A stretch of DNA of 64,000 nucleotides from positions 14,941,001 through 15,005,000 of the forward strand of contig BSBM01000151.1 in assembly GCA_027924585.1 (NCBI GenBank), written 5' to 3'. Made by a program: the position numbers and the translations under genes. The DNA comes from Larix kaempferi (Eukaryota > Streptophyta > Pinopsida > Pinales > Pinaceae). The notes beneath the pieces are model-generated. The model searched no databases, was not told where the DNA came from, and was given only the letters and a program-made list of their open reading frames with translations. Below, one piece after another: positions 36,496 through 47,263 of this stretch; position 1 is the stretch's first letter; every line of letters starts with the position of its first letter.

Positions 36496-37090
36496 TGTTG
36501 AAATATTGTAACTTCTAAGAATATTATATTTGTACTTTATTATTCTGGAGATGTTTCATTCCTTCGTGAAGAACTTATTGTATATCCGGAGATGTTTTAT
36601 TCCTCCGTGGAGAATGTGGTAACTTGGGTTATTAGACTTCCCTAGTGGGGGTCGGCCCTATATGAGTCATGTGGGTTAAAGGGTTATTAGACCACCCTAG
36701 TGGGGTCGGCCCTGTCACATTATGTTAAGTGGTTAAGTTGGGGCCGACCTAGTTAATGTAAAAGACAAGTTGGAGTTGTGTATAAATAAAGAAGGTGTGT
36801 CCCTCATTTAACACACATTACACTCACTTGTGAATAGAGCATAGGTGAGGGAGAGATCCGCTATGGAGGATAAGGAGCTCATGTCTAGGGTTTACATCTT
36901 TGTATTTGCTGGTCATCTATATTGAGGAAGCTTTGTTGGGTTTTCTTCCCCAAGAGAGTTTCCCAGGATAAATATGTGTCTCTTGTGTTTATGTTGTGCT
37001 TGTTGTTCTTTCAGTGATCCTGTATATGCTATTGTTGTGAAATGGAATGTAATGCTGATATTTTCTATCTTAGGATATTGAATATTAACA
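36496..37090 (+). repeat. 5' LTR of copia B
   Basis: The LTR is 595 bp, from TGTTGAAATATTG to AATATTAACA. It resembles the family A LTRs in layout: TATTAGACCACC then GGGGTCGGCCCT, TATAAATA at 36781-36788, and GAGGAAG then TTTCTTCCCC. U3 has internal duplications: GGAGATGTTTCATTCC recurs at about 36583-36615, and GGGTTATTAGAC with GGGGTCGGCCCT occurs at 36626-36659 and again at 36680-36714. Confidence 0.9.
36781..36788 (+). promoter_or_regulatory. LTR TATA box
   Basis: TATAAATA lies 286 bp into the copia B LTR, at the position matching the TATA box of family A. Confidence 0.6.
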
Positions 37091-37102
37091 TGGTATCATA
37101 GC
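37091..37102 (+). other. Primer binding site
   Basis: TGGTATCATAGC directly follows the LTR and differs by one base from the initiator-Met tRNA complement. Confidence 0.85.
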
Positions 37103-38399
37103 TAACCTAAAGGAAGGCAATGTATGGCACTTACGACACTTGCTTCACTTGTGACAATTTAAAGGTTAGGGTTTTGTATAGAAAAAACTAGTCATCGTGG
37201 AACTTTAGCTATACATCCATTTTGGCATAGGTTCAGGATCTTAAACCTTTACAGATCGTAGATAACATCCCCTTGTACCTCGTGTCCAAAGGAAAACCTC
37301 TAATTCATTGTACTTTGTGATTTATGATCAGTACATGTTAGGGTTTATGCCTCTTCCAGATCTCAGTCATAAACAGGTGACCTAGGAAAAAAGGTCACAA
37401 CTTGGGCTAGGAAGCTCCAAATAAAATTTCATAAAAAGGGACAGGTAGAGAACGGACTGTAGTTTCTCAGGTAACTTTTTCAGAGGCCGAAATTGAACAA
37501 GTGACACGTGGCATTCCATACAAGTTCACTCTCATGTTTTATCCCATAAACAGGTCACGTTGTGACACTTGGCATAAATCTCTCTCAGAGAATCCAATTT
37601 AGTTCAGACCTATGGGGTTGGAAAGAGGACAAGTTGGGCTACCATAGGCAGAAGTTTCAGACCATGTGCATTCATAATTTCAGACTTACACCAGAAAAAA
37701 TCAGGTGCATATTTCTATCAAAACAGATTTGGATTTTTAGCACCTTCATTCTTGAATTGTCACTACTGTGGGAAATTAGGGTTTCAGAGAAAGTTGAAAT
37801 TTTTGGAATCGGAGTCCACGAATGAATGTTCCTCATCAAAATCAAAATTTAGAGACCAACATCAAAAATTTTGGTTGGTCAGAAGGGTGGGCTTGATCAA
37901 ACCCTAGTTCAGGATTTTGATAGGAAAGGTGGAAAATTAGGGCTTCTGCAAAAGTTGAAATTTTTGAAGTCTGTGACCACGGCTGGAAGCTCCTCAGAAA
38001 AATCGAATTTTAGAGATTTGGATCGAACCTTTTGATTGGGAAGAAGGGTGGGCTTCATCAACCCCTAGTTCGGGATCTTGTCTAGAAGATCCAGAAGTTT
38101 CAAAGACAATTTTGAAGGGTCAAATTTTGGAGATTTCAAAATTGAAGTATGCTAGCTTGATCACCTCATAAAGACACATCTTTCCATCCATTCAGGATTT
38201 TGAAATTCAATGTTTGAATTTTTAGGGTTTCTCTGAAAAACCTTAATCTAGCTCCAGAATCAGTCTCAACAAATCAAAGTGGATTGTGTTAATCCTAGAA
38301 GAAAATTGGACACCTACATAAGTGAAGAAGTTCCAGTTTCAGGGGGAGATGAAGCTAACTAAGGCATTACATAAGAAGACTACAAGAAATCTTGATAGG
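37103..38399 (+). other. Leader and gag scrap of copia B
   Basis: The leader of about 1.2 kb contains GGAAGCTCCTC, GATTTGGATCGA and TTTTTAGGGTTT segments that align with the family A leader (40663-41223). At 38288-38400 a gag fragment is recognisable by comparison: ATCCTAGAAGAAAATTGGAC matches the family A stretch encoding ILEENELDSD, and GCATTACATAAGAAGA matches the VLHKKN codons. The rest of gag, the protease and the integrase are absent. Confidence 0.65.
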
Positions 38400-39629
38400 T
38401 ATGACTTAAGGAGATACAGGCATGTGTTGAAATTTGTTCATGATTAAGTTTATGAGGTTAGTACAATCTTGATTAATCTTAGAATTGTCTTATCACCCTA
38501 GTAAAAGTATGAATGCATGTGAATGATAGAAGACATTCATTGATTAGGGTTATATGATTGTACTAATGCACTTGTGGTGTTTTATGAGGATGATGTTGTC
38601 TGCTAACAAGATACAGGTACATCAAGAAAGACAAATCAAGTTCTACGACCATGATGACATAAAGAAAAAGACTCATCCATAGTCTTTGATCACATAAAAG
38701 ATCTACTTACGAGGTATGTATGACTTTGTTCTACTATGCTTAACTTATGAGATATGTAGGTTCTAGCACAAGGTCTCTAAATCATTGAAGAGAACAAAGA
38801 AGATTTTGCTTGGGTATGTTAAGACATAACCAAGCTTGATAATCCAGGTATGTTTTCCTAAATCAGTTAGAATCCTACTTTGTGTTAGGATCTTAGGTAA
38901 GTATACCTGTGTAGGAAATAATCATGACCATACATAATGTTTAGATAATATTGAGGTTATACTAATGAATGTATGTTTGTGTATGAGATCATGAGGATGA
39001 CACTAGTGCACAGTTGAGAATGCATAGTGGTCCAGGATGGATAAGAAGTTCAAAGACATATAGAGATCAAACAGGAGGCAACCATAAAAGATAAGTATTT
39101 GAATTGACATGAAATAGTAAATGATATTGCTTGGAATAGTTGTATGCATATTTAGAATGTATCATGCATAGTGTGAGCATTCATATAGCATTGAACAGTA
39201 TACTACTAATATGCATATGATGGGTAAGTTGGAAAAACATTCCATTGTTGTTTGTCTATAATGAAACCTCTTTGTTGACATGCTGAGAGCTGTGCACACT
39301 CTCGATAGTATGTTCTAGTAGAGATGGAAGGCATCTAGATAACCACTGTATGCATACAAAATATGGAAAATTGTTGTGCCAAAGTATTGGTCAAGATAGT
39401 TGCATAACCATGTGAATCATATTTGTATGCATAATAGGTTATCATGTCAACATGATTTGATGATTATGAAGTATTACTAATCATGTAATTAACTTTGATT
39501 TGTAGTTAAGATCATGAAGAATGATGAACAATGAACAAGTGATGGATGTTCAACAAGAAGACTTACAAATCAAACATACTATAGAAGGCTTGTGAATAGA
39601 AGATTCTCTTAGAAAGAGGAAGATGATCA
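38400..39629 (+). other. Intron-like cassette inside pol (copia B copy)
   Basis: This 1.2-kb non-coding segment stands where integrase should be and aligns with 42806-43984 of copia A. Purine-rich blocks alternate with T-rich ones. Their borders look like splice sites: ATGTAG before 38760 and GTATGTTTT from 38848; ATGCATAG before 39028 and GTATTTG from 39095; TTTGTAG before 39506. A further upstream block, about 38610-38713, is bounded by ATACAG and GTATGT. No long ORF is present. Origin and function are unknown; a captured host gene or an element-specific spliced leader are both possible. Confidence 0.6.
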
Positions 39630-40058
39630 TGACGAGATGTTTGCTCCAAGTGGCTAGATAAGACCATTCTCTTAATGGTGTAATTGAAGAAAGCTTTGTA
39701 TGGATACCCAGGATTGATAGTCATTTGATGAGCTTAATGATCACCATGGGTGATGCAGATTTCAACATTTGCTACAAGGTTGAATATGGTGTCTACATAC
39801 AGATGACATTCTTCTCTTAGATAGATGCAAGAAGGAACTCACCATAGAGTTCAAATGATCTTGAGGCTCATATCAGTAGACCCATCTGACAAGAGATGGC
39901 ACAGATAGATATGCAGAAGAACACTCACTGCAGAGTGTGGATGATGTTCAGTCATAGAAGGAGAGATGATAGCTTCTTGGCAAGCTTGGGCTTTACCAAA
40001 GTAAAGCTAATCCTAAACCTTTACCTTAAGGTTATGGATGATGAAACTGTCATACTAT
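39630..40058 (+). pseudogene. Copia B reverse transcriptase, 5' part
   Basis: The start of the palm reads MFAPVAR-like at about 39636-39658 (one-base shift), then NGVIEESFVWI at about 39675-39710, so the stretch between has been deleted. After a long degraded part, SLGFTKVKLILNLYLKVMDDETVI leads to the insertion point. The last five bases, ACTAT at 40054-40058, are the left target duplication of copia A. If copia A is removed, the frame continues ETVILLLFLDDLFLTG, with FLDD in place of YVDD. Confidence 0.85.
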
Positions 40059-40650
40059 TGTTGATGTATATGTAACTTGGGAATGTATTTCATATATATT
40101 TATTGTACCCTTATAAGAGATGTGTTATTCCTCTATAAGGAAGTGTCGTCATGTGGATTGACAAGTGTTGCAAGTGTGTGTACTTGCCGATGGGTTATTA
40201 GACCACCATGTGTGGGGTCAGCCCTAAAATATATATTATATTGTGGATGTATCTAGATAGACAAGTCGGCCCCATAAGGTCACTAGGCAAACAGGTTAAG
40301 TATAAATAGAGATCGGGAGATCTCTATTTGGATCATTCGAAAAGACACACTTCTCTCACTCAGAAAGTGGTGCACTAGTGAGGAGGAGGATCATCTGCTC
40401 TAGGAGACTATCTCAAGTGTATTTTGGTTGTACTTTGGTTGAGCCATTGCTCTCTCTATCTCTGAGGAAGTTGTGGGGTTTTTCACCTTAGGGTTTTCCC
40501 CATGGAAACTCTGTGTCTCTTGTCTCTCATGCCTTTGATTCTTGTGATGCTTGTCATGCTTATTGTGATTGTTATGCATTGATATACTGTATATGTTATT
40601 CTCTTAGTAAAGATCCAAGAGTATTGTGAATTAATGCTCAAATTTTAACA
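40059..40650 (+). repeat. 5' LTR of copia A
   Basis: The LTR starts TGTTGATG and ends TTTTAACA. It contains the TATA box at 40301-40308, a CTCTATTTGG segment after it, and a GAGGAGGAGGATCATC stretch with one more GAG than the right LTR. Confidence 0.95.
40301..40308 (+). promoter_or_regulatory. LTR TATA box
   Basis: TATAAATA, 242 bp into the 5' LTR; the matching box in the 3' LTR is at 46917-46924. Confidence 0.65.
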
Positions 40651-40662
40651 TGGTATCAGAGC
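40651..40662 (+). other. Primer binding site
   Basis: TGGTATCAGAGC follows the LTR with no gap and is a perfect complement to the 3' end of plant initiator-Met tRNA as known for copia elements. Confidence 0.92.
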
Positions 40663-41223
40663 TAACCTGAGAAGAAGACATTTACAGTGACGAAAACTTG
40701 AGTTTCTTGTTTATTGGGTTTCTCTCCACAGTTTTTGGAAAAGCAGTATAGTAAATTGACTCTACTCATCAAGGAGAATCTATCTGTCAAATCAGCATTC
40801 AATTCTGAGCATTTTCAGATTTGGCCATAAAAATTACGGTTTCCACAAAAATAGGAATTTCTGAAATCTGAAGACATAGCTGGAAGCTCCTTGCAAAAAT
40901 CGAAGTTTAGAGCTTTGGATCGAGATTTTTGGCTGGGTAGATCTCCGGGAAACTCAAACCCTAATTCAGGGCTCTCCCTAGTGAACCCGAGAGGACAAAA
41001 AGGTAAATCTGAAGGGTAAAGCTTTGCTGATCTCAAATTCTGAATACACTAGGCTGATCAGCTCATCAAGGTGCATCTTTCTATCCTTTTAGAAAGTTGA
41101 AATTCACATTTTGAATTTTTAGGGTTTTTTCGACAAACCCTAATCCGGGACCGGATCCAATTTTCAGCATTTCCAGTGGTAAGACCTAAATCTTTTCTAT
41201 TTCCATTTGAAGTACTCTTTAAG

Positions 41224-42805
41224 ATGTCTCACCACACCAAGCTTGAGGATAAGCTTGAAGGGGCTGATAACTTCCGAGCTTGGAAGTATAGGATTGGGTT
41301 AATCCTGGAAGAGAATGAGTTGGACTCAGATATAAAAGAAGACATCCCTATCCCAGAGGATGAAGAGGCTAAGGTATTGCATAAGAAGAACTTGGTCTAG
41401 GAAAAGAGAATCATTGTTGATTCTATCAAAGATCATCTCATACCCCATGTGTCTTCTCTAAAGATACCCAAGGCTATGTTTGACTCTTTTACCAAGCTAT
41501 TTGAAGGAAAGAACATAAATCAGAAGATGACCCTGCAGAATCAATTGAAAGGGGTCAAGATGTCAAATGGAGAAACCATTCAATCCTATTTCTCCAAGGT
41601 CTCTCAGATCAAGGAACAACTTGAAGCTGTAGATGAAATGGTGGAGAATGGTGAAATTGTTATGACTACTTTGAATGGCCTACCTAGGTCATGGGACTCT
41701 TTTATCCAGGGGATCTGTGCCAGAAAGAAATTAATCTCCTTCAGCAGATTGTGGGAGGAATGTTCTCAAGAAGAAGCAAGGCTTGTGGCAAGAGAAGAGA
41801 AGATGGGAAATGAAGATCAAGCTCTCATAGCTCACACTAAGAAGGGAAAGTTCAAGAGGGAGTCATCCCATCACAAGAAGAAATCTTCTCATCATTTTCA
41901 CAAAGACAAGAAAGATCTAAGGTGTTTCACTTGTAATGAGAAGGGTCACTTTGCTTCAGAATGTCCCAAGAACAAAATGGAAAACCACAACAACAACAAC
42001 TCCAGCAAGAAGAAGAAGGGTAACAAAAGAAGGTACCATGCTCATGCTGCCGAAGATGATGAACCTCCAAAGAAGAAGGCTAGGGAAGAAAGTGAAGATG
42101 ACTCATCAAGTGAAGAAGAGTATGTTCTAATCTCTGCTCTCACAGGTACTATCTCCCATGGTTGTAATGATTGGTTAATTGATAGTGGGGCTTCCAAACA
42201 CATGACTGCATTTAAAGAATCATTTGTAAATCTGTCTGAACATGAATCACCCCATAAACTGAAACTTGGGGATGATTATCAATATCCCATCAAAGGAAGT
42301 GGTGAATCCTCCTACAACCTGGATTCTGGAAAATCTTTGAAGATGAAAGAAGTCCTTTATGTACCTGGGCTCAAGAAGAACTTACTCTCCATCTCTGCAT
42401 TGGATACAAAAGGTATGAGGGTTGCATTTGTGGATGGCCAAGTCCTAATGTGGCCAAAGGAAAAGACCATAGATGATGCAGTTGTGATTGGAGAGCAAGA
42501 GGGAGGTTTGTATAAATTAAAAGGACAACCTGAACATGCCATGGTGCATGAATCCATGGAGCCAAGTGAACTTTGGCATAGAAGACTTGCTCATATGCAC
42601 TATAGGGCACTTCCAATTGCAAGCAAGGCTGTAGAGGGTCTTCCTGAAATCAAGACCAAACATGAAGGTGTTTGCAAAGGATGTGCAAAAAGGCAAGAAC
42701 ATTAAGAATGCATTTCCAAGCAGGGAAAGCAAGGCAAAAGGAATCTTGGAAATCATCCACTCAGATGTTTGTGGTCCCATGTCATCCAGTTCTCTAAGGA
42801 AGTAT
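41224..42805 (+). pseudogene. Copia A gag, protease and integrase start
   Basis: Gag opens at ATG 41224 (MSHHTKLEDKLEGADNFRAWK); an upstream in-frame ATG at 41176 is less likely because the homology starts with this leader. A TAG at 41398 replaces what is normally a Trp codon. The frame then runs 418 codons. It has the UBN2-like capsid, a basic linker, an intact zinc knuckle CFTCNEKGHFASEC (41927-41968), an acidic stretch and the protease motif WLIDSGASKHM (about 42172-42204). The GAG-pre-integrase part shows LWHRRLAHMHY and CKGCAKRQ. A one-base shift near 42700 moves the frame to IHSDVCGPMSSSSLRKYV, which holds the first integrase Asp. Coding then stops at about 42805. Confidence 0.93.
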
Positions 42806-43984
42806 GTATAATTTGTTTTCGCAAAATTTAACTAATGAGTTATGCAGGTCATTGAAGAGAACAAGAAGACATTGCTAGACATAACTAGCAAATATGATGA
42901 CCAGGTATGTTTTGTTATATATATCGTATACTTTTGTATGGTTGATAATGATTACTCTTGAAGTTACAAGTTTGAGTAATCTAGGACTTATGCATATTAT
43001 GTTTCTTACCTTAATTAATAGGTTTGAGTAATCACGGGTTTAGAAATATTATGTTTATGACTAACCATAAGAATGCTTATTATTTCTGTTTGAAATGATC
43101 CTGACTATACATGCTTGAGATTACTGTGTTTTGATAATTTTAAGATTATACTAATGATTATGTATGAGACCTCGAGGTTAACACAATGATGATACTAACA
43201 AGCATGCATAGGGATCGAGAATGAATATAAGTTCAAGAACAGGTAATCTAGGAAGCAAAGATCAAGAGGGAGCACACTCCAGTGGTTTCTGCAAGGATGC
43301 AGATATTCAGAGGGAGTTGACCATCTCTCTACATTCCACAACAGAAAGGTGTAGGAGAAGCTACTTCATATTAGGACTCCAGCAGCTCCTGCAAGGAAGC
43401 AAAGACTCAGAGGGAGTCCACCCAACAAACAAACAAAGATAAGTATTTTAATTATCATTTCTTGCATATTTGTTTGTTTAAATAAAATTGTTCAATGAGG
43501 TATAAGCTTATGTTCCTAGATTTAGGATGTGCATTATGCATATTAGAATAGTTGCATTGATGAACAGTATACTACTAGTATTCATGGGTAAGTGGCCTAT
43601 GGCACTGTACAACATTCCATTGCTACTTATCTATAATGAAAACTCTTTGCTGACATGTTGGGAGTTGTGCACACTCTTAACAATGTTCTGGTAGATATTG
43701 GAAGGCATCTAGAAAGTTATGGAACATGGATAAATGTTGTATTGAAGCATTGGCTAAGATAACTGCATGAAATATTTATTTTTGTGTAAAGAATTTGTTC
43801 TGAAAACTATGAGATGCTTTCTAATCATGCAATTTAACTTGTTGTGTAGGAAAGATCATAATACCATCACCTACAAAAAGAAGGGCTACAACATTTGTTC
43901 AGCAACAAAGTTATCTATTGAAAATATCGAAGATATTGAAGTTCCTAGGATCTGGGAAGAATGCCATGATCGAGGAGCACCAGT
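42806..43984 (+). other. Intron-like cassette replacing the integrase core (copia A copy)
   Basis: About 1.2 kb of non-coding sequence sits between the integrase start and the RT. It aligns with 38400-39629 of copia B; for example, GTATACTACTA, ACATTCCATTG and TCTATAATGAAA occur in order in both. Splice-like borders are conserved: TTATGCAG before 42849 and GTATGTTTT from 42905; ATGCATAG before 43212 and GTATTTT from 43443; TTGTGTAG before 43850. The block 43212-43442 has a near-duplication around CTCAGAGGGAGT. The ORF at 43767-44030 starts in the T-rich part and only its end (DVWDAVPKGS) is pol. Confidence 0.65.
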
Positions 43985-45112
43985 CGATTATGAAGATGTT
44001 TGGGATGCAGTTCCAAAGGGTAGTTTGTAGTGACTTCCAAGAGGATCTACAAGATCAAGCATGTTGCAGGTGGTAGCATAGAGACTTTTGCTCCTGTAGC
44101 CAGAAACACTTCCATTAGATCCGTACTTGCTCTGGTTGCAGTGATGAAGTGGAAGATACACCAGATGGATTTCAATACAACCTTCTTGAATGGTGCAGTT
44201 GAAGAAGAAGTATATGTGGAGAAGCCACTTGGTTCTGAGACACATGACAGGGAGTCATATATGTGCAGAACTTGGTATGGTAGGATAGACAACTTTCTAT
44301 CCAGTTTGGGCTTTACCAAGAATAAAGCGGATTCGAACCTTTACAAGGTTGAGGAAGGCAATCCAGTGATACTAGCATGTGGATGACGTGTTTGTAACAG
44401 GTGAGGATAGATTGATTGTCGACATGCAGCGGAAGCTTGCTGCCGATTTCGAGTTGAAGAACTTGGGGATGATGCACTCTTTGTTTTTGGCATGGAGATG
44501 TGGCAGAGTGCAGATGGAATCTTCCTTGGACAAGGGAAGTATGTAGTAGAGATCCTGAAGAGGTTCGGGATGATGGACTGCAAGGCTATGGCCACACCTA
44601 TGGCATCGAACCTGAAGCTTCTGTGTGATGCTTCATCTGAGCCGATTGATATCACTATGTATCGTCAGATGATTGGGTCCTTGATGCACCTGAAGAACAC
44701 GAGACCAGATATTTGCTTTGCGGTGAACACATTAAGCCAGTTCCTGATGGATCCGAGGAATGTTCACCTGGTTGTTGTAAAGCATATTCTGAGGGGTGCA
44801 GTTGATTATGGGATCAAGTATGAAGCGAATCAAAAGTTTAACCTGCAGGGTTATGTTGATTCAGATTGGGCAGGCAGTGCTGCAGATAGGAAGAGCACTT
44901 CTGGGTGCTGCTTCAGTATGGGACCAGGTGTGATCTCTTGGTTTAGCAGGAAGTAGTCCTGCGTAGCACTGAGTACAACCAAAGCAGAGTATGTTGCGAC
45001 GGATGAGCAGGTTGCAGATGTATTGACCAAGCCGTTGGCCATAGTGTAGTTTGAGTACTTCAGAGAGAGGCTTGGTGCACTTCAGATCGAGGTTCCTTCC
45101 AAAGGGAAGTGA
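43985..45112 (+). pseudogene. Copia A reverse transcriptase and RNase H
   Basis: RT begins DVWDAVPKG, then after a frame break RIYKIKHVAGGSIETFAPVA. The segment between SIE and TFAPVA lacks about 15 residues, and SYMCRTWYGRI lacks the usual ALYGLKQAPRAW-type stretch. QMDFNTTFLNGAVEEEVYVE keeps the palm Asp. A one-base change shifts the frame at the active site, which reads HVDDVFVTG (about 44377-44403) where YVDD is usual. From 44492 the frame is good for 154 codons: YRQMIGSLMHLKNTRPDICF, YVDSDWAGSAADRKSTSGCC, then a TAG. The end, ATDEQVADVLTKPLA, shows a further deletion of some 50 residues. The terminal stop is at 45110-45112. Confidence 0.92.
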
Positions 45113-46470
45113 TGAGTCTAGAAGATGCAGATGCACATGAGCTTTTCTGACATGGTTTATGTGTTCTCCCTTGGTCGTGATATAATTGTTGAGCCATTTT
45201 TCACATGGTGGTAGATGTGTTCTCCCATGGTGAAAAAGTAAGGGTTGGAGCCTTCCCCGAATGGTGGTAGATGTGTTCTCCCATGTCGGTGGTGTAAGTA
45301 CTGGATGATGTGCATCTGGGTTGTGCTTCGTGGACGATGAGATGATCTGAAGAGGACGATGCTATGATGATCAGGAGGATCATGGATGATGAGCATCAGG
45401 ACAATGATCCAGTTACTACTCTATATATGCATCAGGATGATGTTGGATATGATAAGTTGGATCATTTATATGTATATGTATGTATGCATCATGTTGGATG
45501 CTGGATATGATCAGTTGGATCATTTGTATGTATTTTGTATATGCATCATGTTGGATGCTTGGACCATGTATCAGATATGATCAGGTGGATCATGTATTTG
45601 TATTTGTATCAGGTGGATACACTGTATGATCAGGTGGATCATGTATGATGATATGTATCAAGTAGATACTTGGTATGCATCAGGTGGATGCATTGTATGA
45701 TCAGGTTGATCATGATGATGAGCTTCAGGATGTTGCTCCAGATGATATGTACCAGGATGGTACAAGTGATGATGATTAGTATGATCATGGGCATCAGGAT
45801 GATGCCTTGTGCGATGATGATCCGTTGGATCATGAGTATCAGGTTGATACTTGGAGGTCAGAGATGATATGTGGCAAGTTGTGCAAATAGCATGTAATCA
45901 GTCCCGCGAGATCTTGGCAGTCGTGCTGCGGCACATAAATGTTCCTGGGGTACTCTTTCCGGTATTGCTATGTAGTATGTAATCAGTCCTTAGATATCCG
46001 ATAGGTTGAGCTATGTGCTCGTAATCAGTCTTGGGATGAGGTATTACTACGGAGACATGTAATCAGTCCTGGAGATCTGAGAGGTTGAGCTATGTGCTCG
46101 TAATTAGTCTTGGGATGCTCTTTAGAGATCTTACCGGTCATGTTGCGGCACATAAATGTTCCTGGGATGCTCTTTAAAGGTTTTGTCTATCCACATGTAA
46201 TCAGTCCTGGAGATCCGAGAGGTTGAGCTGTATGCTCGTAATAAGTCCTGGGATGCTCTTTAGAGATCTTGCCGGTCGTGTTATAGCTAAAAAATGTTCC
46301 TGGGATGCTCTTTAAAGGTATTGTGGAGGAGATGCATGCAATCAGTCCTGGGAGATCTTGTCGGTCGTGCTTAGGTGCATAAATGTTCCTGGGATACTCT
46401 TTTCGATATTGGATCTACACATAAAATTAGTCCTGAGAGGCCACCTCTATCAGACCGTTCGCACAGATGA
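45113..46470 (+). repeat. Tandem-repeat 3' UTR of copia A
   Basis: Three arrays follow pol. At 45150-45300, ATGTGTTCTCCCATGG and GGTGGTAGATGTGTTCTCCC recur. At 45360-45860 the units are GATCAGGTGGATCATG-like. At 45890-46440 the units read TGTAATCAGTCCTGG then GAGATC then CATAAATGTTCCTGGGATGCTC. The two latter arrays correspond to 60-660 and 699-1232 in the first copy, with different copy numbers. ORFs here are repeat artefacts. Confidence 0.85.
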
Positions 46471-46674
46471 TGAAGACCTGCAGGTGGTGGGCCTACATCC
46501 AGTATGAAAAAGGACTGGCTCTGTAGAAATTCCTATGATGAGTAGAGTCAGAGATTGGTTGAGATAGCAGCAGCAGTGACGATGATGACGACGATGCATT
46601 GATGACGATGATGCCGAGAAGAAGACTTGTCTAGCAGAACTGTGTCGAGAAATACCTTCCTAGTTAAGAGGGAG
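46471..46674 (+). other. Conserved block and polypurine tract of copia A
   Basis: This block of about 200 bp, starting TGAAGACCTGCAGGTGGTGG, is almost unchanged relative to 1233-1446, unlike the arrays before it. It ends in the polypurine tract AAGAGGGAG (46666-46674), directly before the right LTR. Its strong conservation beside fast-changing arrays suggests a required signal. Confidence 0.7.
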
Positions 46675-47263
46675 TGTTGATGTATATGTAACTTCGGAAT
46701 GTATTTCATATATATTTATTGTACCCTTATAAGAGATGTGTTATTCCTCTATAAGGAAGTGTCTTCATGTGGATTGACAAGTGTCGCAAGTGTTTGTACT
46801 TGCCGATGGGTTATTAGACCACCATGTGTGGGGTCGGCCCTAAAATATATATTATATTGTGGATGTATCTAGATAGACAAGTCGGCCCCATAAGGTCACT
46901 GGGAAAACAGGTTAAGTATAAATAGAGAGCGGGAGATCACTATTTGGATCATTCGAAAAGACACACTTCTCTCACTCAGAAAGTGGCGCACTAGTGAGGA
47001 GGATCATCTGCTCTAGGAGACTATCTCAAGTGTATTTTGGTTGTACTTTGGTTGAGCCATTGCTCTCTCTATCTCTGAGGAAGTTGTGGGTTTTTTCACC
47101 TTAGGGTTTTCCCCACGGAAACTCTATGTCTCTTGTCTCTCATGCTTTTGATTCTTGTGATGCTTAGCATGCTTATTGTGATTGTTATGCATTGATATAC
47201 TGTATATGTTATTCTCTTAGTAAAGATCCAAGAGTATTGTGAATTAATGCTCAAATTTTAACA
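46675..47263 (+). repeat. 3' LTR of copia A
   Basis: The LTR is 589 bp, TGTTGATG to TTTTAACA, followed by ACTAT (47264-47268). The TATA box is at 46917-46924. Confidence 0.95.

Larger units (their letters stand above)
40059..47263 (+). mobile_element. Complete Ty1/copia family A element
   Basis: The element is 7205 bp with LTRs 40059-40650 (592 bp) and 46675-47263 (589 bp) and a perfect 5-bp target duplication ACTAT (40054-40058, 47264-47268). The primer site is exact and the polypurine tract is clear. By eye the LTRs differ at about 16 positions plus a 3-bp indel, roughly 97 percent identity, making it the youngest insertion of the stack. The coding region has a stop in gag, lacks the integrase core, and has small deletions in RT and RNase H. 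It therefore probably moved with proteins from other copies. Confidence 0.96.

Noticed and set aside
40651-40662. Initiator-Met tRNA-like sequence
   Set aside because: It is a 12-bp primer binding site next to an LTR, not a tRNA gene; no cloverleaf surrounds it. The same holds for the other primer sites.
43767-44030. 87-codon ORF before the copia A RT as a novel gene
   Set aside because: Its end is copia pol (DVWDAVPKG), and its start lies in the T-rich, intron-like part of the cassette.
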